DNA of 8,759 nucleotides from Rhodopirellula sp. (lineage in GTDB: Bacteria > Planctomycetota > Planctomycetia > Pirellulales > Pirellulaceae). Both the position numbers and the translations under genes were made by a program. Positions 6,680 through 8,759 of this stretch are shown here, in pieces. Every line of letters begins with the position of its first letter. Position 1 is the stretch's first letter. The notes beneath the pieces were generated by a model. That model was given only the letters and a program-made list of their open reading frames with translations, searched no databases and was not told the DNA's origin. The stretch spans positions 1-8,759 of the forward strand of contig DOPG01000190.1 of NCBI GenBank assembly GCA_003513555.1, written 5' to 3'.

Positions 6680-6752
6680 TCAACCCGTGAACTGGGGCAC
6701 TCATACACGCGGCAATTGAAACTCAAGGCCTCCGTTCCTATGCGGTTACGGC
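6680..6752 (+). repeat. Repeat copy 2, possible attC variant (after the alarmone hydrolase)
   Basis: The same 16-mer as copy 1 occurs at 6706-6721, and GTTACGGC at 6745-6752 with the same 23-base spacing. AACC (6682-6685) can pair with GGTT (6744-6747), whereas copy 1 has AACG with CGTT: the putative outer boxes differ yet stay complementary, which favours a folded site over a simple repeat. CATA (6702-6705) can also pair with TATG (6739-6742). It starts about 10 bp after the stop codon. Confidence 0.5.
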
Positions 6753-6809
6753 GGCCGTTGTTCCACTTGACTTGAAACTTCGTAACCACAGTGAACATAG
6801 GCTGCTATC

Positions 6810-7274
6810 ATGCACACAGGTGATGCTTTGCCTGACCATCGTCTAGATCCGAACAATCCCTTGCGACCACTGCCTGAGGATTCGCCGCAAGGCACGACCA
6901 TTCGAAGACACGTGGCTGCCGTAGGAGACAATGTTTTGGCGATTCTTTTCTCGGTGTTGATCGCCAAGCAATTCCCGGATTCTGTCTTCGGGCTGCAGGT
7001 GATCGCAATGGTTGCGTCCTATCTTGGCTACTATTTGATCTTCGAAGCGGTCTTCTGCACGACTCCGGGGAAGTACCTGACAGGTCTCACAATTCGAAAT
7101 TTCGACGGCGGAAGTTGCTCGTTTCGCCAGACGCTCGTGCGCACGGTGTGTCGCCTTGTCGAGGTGAACCCATTTGTTTTGGGTGGCTTGCCGGCGGCAG
7201 CAAGCATCCTCTGGTCTCGTGACAAGCAACGTTTGGGTGACAAGCTTGCACGGACCGTAGTGGTCCCTCGTTAA
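6810..7274 (+). CDS. RDD family membrane protein
   Basis: 154 residues. After a polar, proline-rich N-terminus of about 30 residues comes the first RDD signature, RRHVAAVGDNVLAILFSVLIA (about 32-52), with the characteristic Arg and Asp in the first membrane helix. A second helix covers about 60-82 and the diagnostic TPGKYLTGLTIRNFDGGSCSFRQTLVRTVCR stretch follows (about 85-115). A third hydrophobic segment is VNPFVLGGLPAAASILW, and the protein ends with the family's KQRLGDKLARTVVV. RDD proteins are inner-membrane proteins of mostly unknown role; some have been linked to cation/proton exchange. Only the domain assignment is firm. The gene stands alone, 57 bp after repeat copy 2. Its ATG is followed by CACACAGG, again similar to the attC 5' motif, perhaps by chance. 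Confidence 0.88.
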   Translation: MHTGDALPDHRLDPNNPLRPLPEDSPQGTTIRRHVAAVGDNVLAILFSVLIAKQFPDSVFGLQVIAMVASYLGYYLIFEAVFCTTPGKYLTGLTIRNFDGGSCSFRQTLVRTVCRLVEVNPFVLGGLPAAASILWSRDKQRLGDKLARTVVVPR

Positions 7275-7302
7275 ATCGATAGTCGCACATCCACTCGATC
7301 GT

Positions 7303-7397
7303 GTGGATAACTACGCGTTGATGCAGCGCGGCAGTGGCGATCGGCTTCGCAGGTCAGGAAAATGTTGACCGCGGCCACCTATCGCAACCGGTTGCCG
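7303..7397 (+). repeat. Degenerate attC-like element after the RDD gene
   Basis: The left part GGATAACTACGCGTTGATGC (7305-7323) followed by AGCGCGGCAG resembles the AAC...ATGCACCGGAG plan. The right part CCGCGGCC-ACCT-ATCGCAACCGGTTGCC ends in a GTTGCC box (7391-7396). CCGCG on the right pairs with CGCGG on the left, and GCGGCA (7329-7334) with TGCCGC (7393-7398). It contains a perfect 12-base palindrome GCAACCGGTTGC (7384-7395). Just upstream ATCCAC/GTGGAT (7289-7294/7303-7308) makes another small hairpin. The arms pair less cleanly than at 3707 or 4743. Confidence 0.45.
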
Positions 7398-7441
7398 CCT
7401 CAGTATGTATGCTTGAGTAATTCTGAACATCGTGTTTGATT

Positions 7442-7927
7442 ATGCCACGAAGATTTACAATTCGGACGCTATTGGTTGTAACCTTCTCGGTTGCGTTGTT
7501 TCTGGCTTTGTCGTTTCGTAGAGCCAGAATGCAAATGGAAGGGAGGAAGTGGGTGGCAGCTCAACGAGGTCATATCAGTTTCCAGTACGATATGAAGAGA
7601 ACAACAGGTTGTTACGAAATTCCATTTGTTCCCGACTTTCTTGTCGACTGGTTTGGTGTGGATATGTTCAATCCAGTACGCGGCGTGTGTCTCGACTGCG
7701 AAACTATCGATAATTTCGGATCAGTATGCAAATTGACTAGGCTTGAATCGCTTGGGATCAATATTGAGATGGTCGATGACATTGACTTTTTGCCGTTGAA
7801 GAGGATGGCCCGATTGAAAGAGATCCACTTCACCCAATGGTCAGGGCTTACACAGGAGCAATACACTGAGTTGTCTCAACTCCTACCTGATGTACAGATC
7901 TACTCAGAAACTCATTCGGATGAATAA
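7442..7927 (+). CDS. Small membrane-anchored protein with planctomycete 'RTLL' N-terminus
   Basis: 161 residues from ATG 7442; the in-frame TTG two codons earlier is less likely. The N-terminus MPRRFTIRTLLVVTFSVALFLALSFRRARMQ is a charged segment followed by one membrane helix (about 9-24) and a basic stop. This 'RRF-x-x-RTLL' opening is common on short planctomycete proteins of unknown role. The rest is soluble: a Cys-containing middle (TTGCYEIP, VCLDCETIDNFG), then stretches that read like two or three leucine-rich-repeat units (VCKLTRLESLGINIEMVDDIDFLPLKRMARLKEIHFTQWSGLTQEQYTELSQLLPDVQI). Leucine-rich repeats usually mediate protein contacts; no enzyme motif is visible. The sequence looks AT-richer than its upstream neighbours. 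Its stop codon overlaps the next attC-like left arm. Confidence 0.75.
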   Translation: MPRRFTIRTLLVVTFSVALFLALSFRRARMQMEGRKWVAAQRGHISFQYDMKRTTGCYEIPFVPDFLVDWFGVDMFNPVRGVCLDCETIDNFGSVCKLTRLESLGINIEMVDDIDFLPLKRMARLKEIHFTQWSGLTQEQYTELSQLLPDVQIYSETHSDE

Positions 7928-7950
7928 CAAACGGGTGCACCGGAGTATTG
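7924..7950 (+). repeat. attC-like left arm after the RTLL protein gene
   Basis: ATAACAAACGGGTGCACCGGAG (starting in the stop codon) is a textbook-looking left arm of the same plan as the elements at 2851 and 4743. Its partner arm is unclear. CCTCGTGCCAATGTTTAAGTTG at 8030-8051 aligns partly with its complement and would give a long site of about 125 bp. The alternative partner is CCGGTTCCAGCTAGCGTTGG at 8240-8258. Confidence 0.5.
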
Positions 7951-8038
7951 AAGCAAGCGGGAATTCAAGATATGTTTGTCCGTGACGCTCAGTTCGGGAA
8001 GAGGCTGGCTAAAAATACGACAACGGTCCCTCGTGCCA

Positions 8039-8191
8039 ATGTTTAAGTTGTTTGAGGGGTTGCATAAGATCCCGTTGCAACACCTGATGAGCAAAATTTA
8101 CGGAAGTACCCTTGTTGTCGGCTTTTACCAATGTCGGTCTGCACGTGGGACATCCGAGCCTCGGAAAATGATCAGCAAGCATTTTTCCTGA
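8039..8191 (+). CDS. Doubtful 50-residue ORF
   Basis: This is the only ORF of any length in the 394-base stretch between the RTLL protein and the DUF2200 gene. The translation (MFKLFEGLHKIPLQHLMSKI ... ending in KMISKHFS) begins like an amphipathic helix and has a short hydrophobic run (STLVVGFYQC). There is no convincing ribosome binding site and no family is recognised. It may be a small cassette protein or a chance ORF; cassettes without a real gene are known. The remainder of the stretch holds the left arm at 7924, small hairpins (GATCAG/CTGATC at 8170-8175/8188-8193; CCGAG/CTCGG near 8155) and the element at 8193. Confidence 0.2.
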   Translation: MFKLFEGLHKIPLQHLMSKIYGSTLVVGFYQCRSARGTSEPRKMISKHFS

Positions 8192-8192
8192 T

Positions 8193-8270
8193 CTAGTTTG
8201 AGCAAGGCGGGGCGTTTAATCTTGCTCGCGTCGGCGCCCCGGTTCCAGCTAGCGTTGGTCGTCGCGAGCA
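8193..8270 (+). repeat. Nested inverted repeats upstream of the DUF2200 gene, possible attC
   Basis: CGGGGCG (8208-8214) pairs with CGCCCCG (8235-8241), and CTAG (8193-8196) with CTAG (8249-8252), just before CGTTGGTC (8253-8260), which could be a core box. Two further inverted repeats compete with this fold: GAGCAAG/CTTGCTC (8200-8206/8221-8227) and TGCTCGCG/CGCGAGCA (8223-8230/8263-8270). The attC reading fits position and core box, but a left core box is not evident. The alternative is a mutually exclusive regulatory fold in the leader of the DUF2200 mRNA. Confidence 0.45.
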
Positions 8271-8321
8271 CGGATGACTCGGCAATTATTTTCTATCACG
8301 CACAACGAAGAGTGGGCAGAC

Positions 8322-8690
8322 ATGAGGACCACGCAGAAGCACGACGAGCGAATCGCTAACATGACATTCGCTTCCGTGTATCCCCACTATGTCTCGAAGA
8401 TTGAGAAGATGGGGCGATCGGTTGGCGAATTGCATCAGGTTATTTCATGGCTTACGGGATATAGCGAGACCAAACTTCAAACTCTGATGCGAAATGATGC
8501 TACGTTTTGTCAATTCTTTGCGGAGGCAACGCTTAATCCAAATGCACGGCTGATTACAGGTATGATTTGCGGTTATCGAATTGAAGAGATTGAAACACCA
8601 CTGACCCAACAGGTCCGGTACTTGGACAAGTTGGTGGATGAACTGGCAAGGGGCCGCAAGATGGAGAAGATCTTACGGGGCTCCCAGTAA
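8322..8690 (+). CDS. DUF2200 domain-containing protein
   Basis: 122 residues from ATG 8322. An earlier in-frame ATG at 8274 is less likely because family members begin close to MRTTQKHDERIANMTFASVYPHYV, and the extra 16 residues would come from sequence bordering the inverted-repeat element. DUF2200 landmarks are all present: MTFASVYPHYVSKIEKMGR, the WLTGYSETKLQ segment, the LNPNARLITGMICGYRIEEIE block and the closing PLTQQVRYLDKLVDELARGRKMEKIL. The family is cytosolic, small, widely scattered among bacteria and of unknown function, which agrees with spread by transfer. The gene is complete and shows no sign of damage. Confidence 0.92.
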   Translation: MRTTQKHDERIANMTFASVYPHYVSKIEKMGRSVGELHQVISWLTGYSETKLQTLMRNDATFCQFFAEATLNPNARLITGMICGYRIEEIETPLTQQVRYLDKLVDELARGRKMEKILRGSQ

Positions 8691-8748
8691 CGCACCCCGG
8701 CACATAATTGTGCAATGCGCGGGAGTCGGGAGGTTGGAGCAGTTGACC

Positions 8749-8759
8749 TGAACAATCAG
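8749..8759 (+). repeat. Possible start of another attC-like element at the window edge
   Basis: TGAACAATCAG matches the opening of the left arm in other sites (TGACAATGC at 3707, TGACAATCC at 5284, ATAACAAACG at 7924). The window ends before the diagnostic TGCACCGGAG position. The preceding 58 bases after the DUF2200 stop hold only a small hairpin GCACA-TAAT-TGTGC (8700-8713). Confidence 0.25.

Noticed and set aside
6767..6801. TTGACT/TTGAAA with CATAGG as a promoter for the RDD gene.
   Set aside because: The -10 match is poor and the spacing is 18 or more; not supportable without transcript data.
2851..8759. The repeated elements as a CRISPR array.
   Set aside because: The elements are 0.5-1.0 kb apart, imperfect, and alternate with genes rather than short spacers.
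1..8759. Transposase, tRNA, rRNA or phage genes.
   Set aside because: No such sequence was recognised on either strand.

Overview
The window looks like chromosomal DNA of a planctomycete (Planctomycetota, probably Pirellulales-like). The main reason is the opening gene pair: the C-terminal part of a DUF1553 protein followed by a Tat-exported DUF1501 protein, a pairing typical of that phylum. A second sign is a short membrane protein that begins with the planctomycete-style 'RRF-x-x-RTLL' segment. All eleven supported genes lie on the + strand.

Layout. (1) 1-2231 is an ordinary two-gene chromosomal operon, DUF1553 (cut at the window start) and DUF1501. (2) 2323-4742 holds three genes with export signals: an unrecognised 175-residue secreted protein, a LolA-like outer-membrane-lipoprotein-sorting type protein, and a five-bladed beta-propeller protein of the glycoside hydrolase 43/32/130 type. 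(3) 4875-8690 holds six short, functionally unrelated genes: a four-helix membrane protein, a GNAT acetyltransferase, a MESH1-type small alarmone (ppGpp) hydrolase with all metal ligands present, an RDD membrane protein, an 'RTLL' membrane-anchored protein with leucine-rich-repeat-like strands, and a DUF2200 protein. A doubtful 50-codon ORF lies before the last of these.

The striking structure is between the genes. From 2851 onward nearly every gap carries an imperfect inverted repeat of about 70-95 bp that begins at or just after the stop codon. Several contain the 5' motif (A)TGCAC(A)CGGAG or a variant, and most end in a GTT[A/G]-type core box. The arms often pair with one or more unpaired bases. 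This is the architecture of integron attC sites. Together with uniform gene orientation, units of about 0.55-1.0 kb and unrelated functions, it suggests a sedentary integron-like cassette array of about eight units. No integrase gene is in the window, and no attI was recognised at the boundary with the DUF1501 operon. The attC calls rest on hand pairing and remembered family resemblance, not on a covariance-model search, and their quality varies from site to site.

The genes do not form one pathway. Taken together they look like an adaptive cassette collection (modification, alarmone turnover, membrane and secreted proteins) next to a conserved planctomycete operon.
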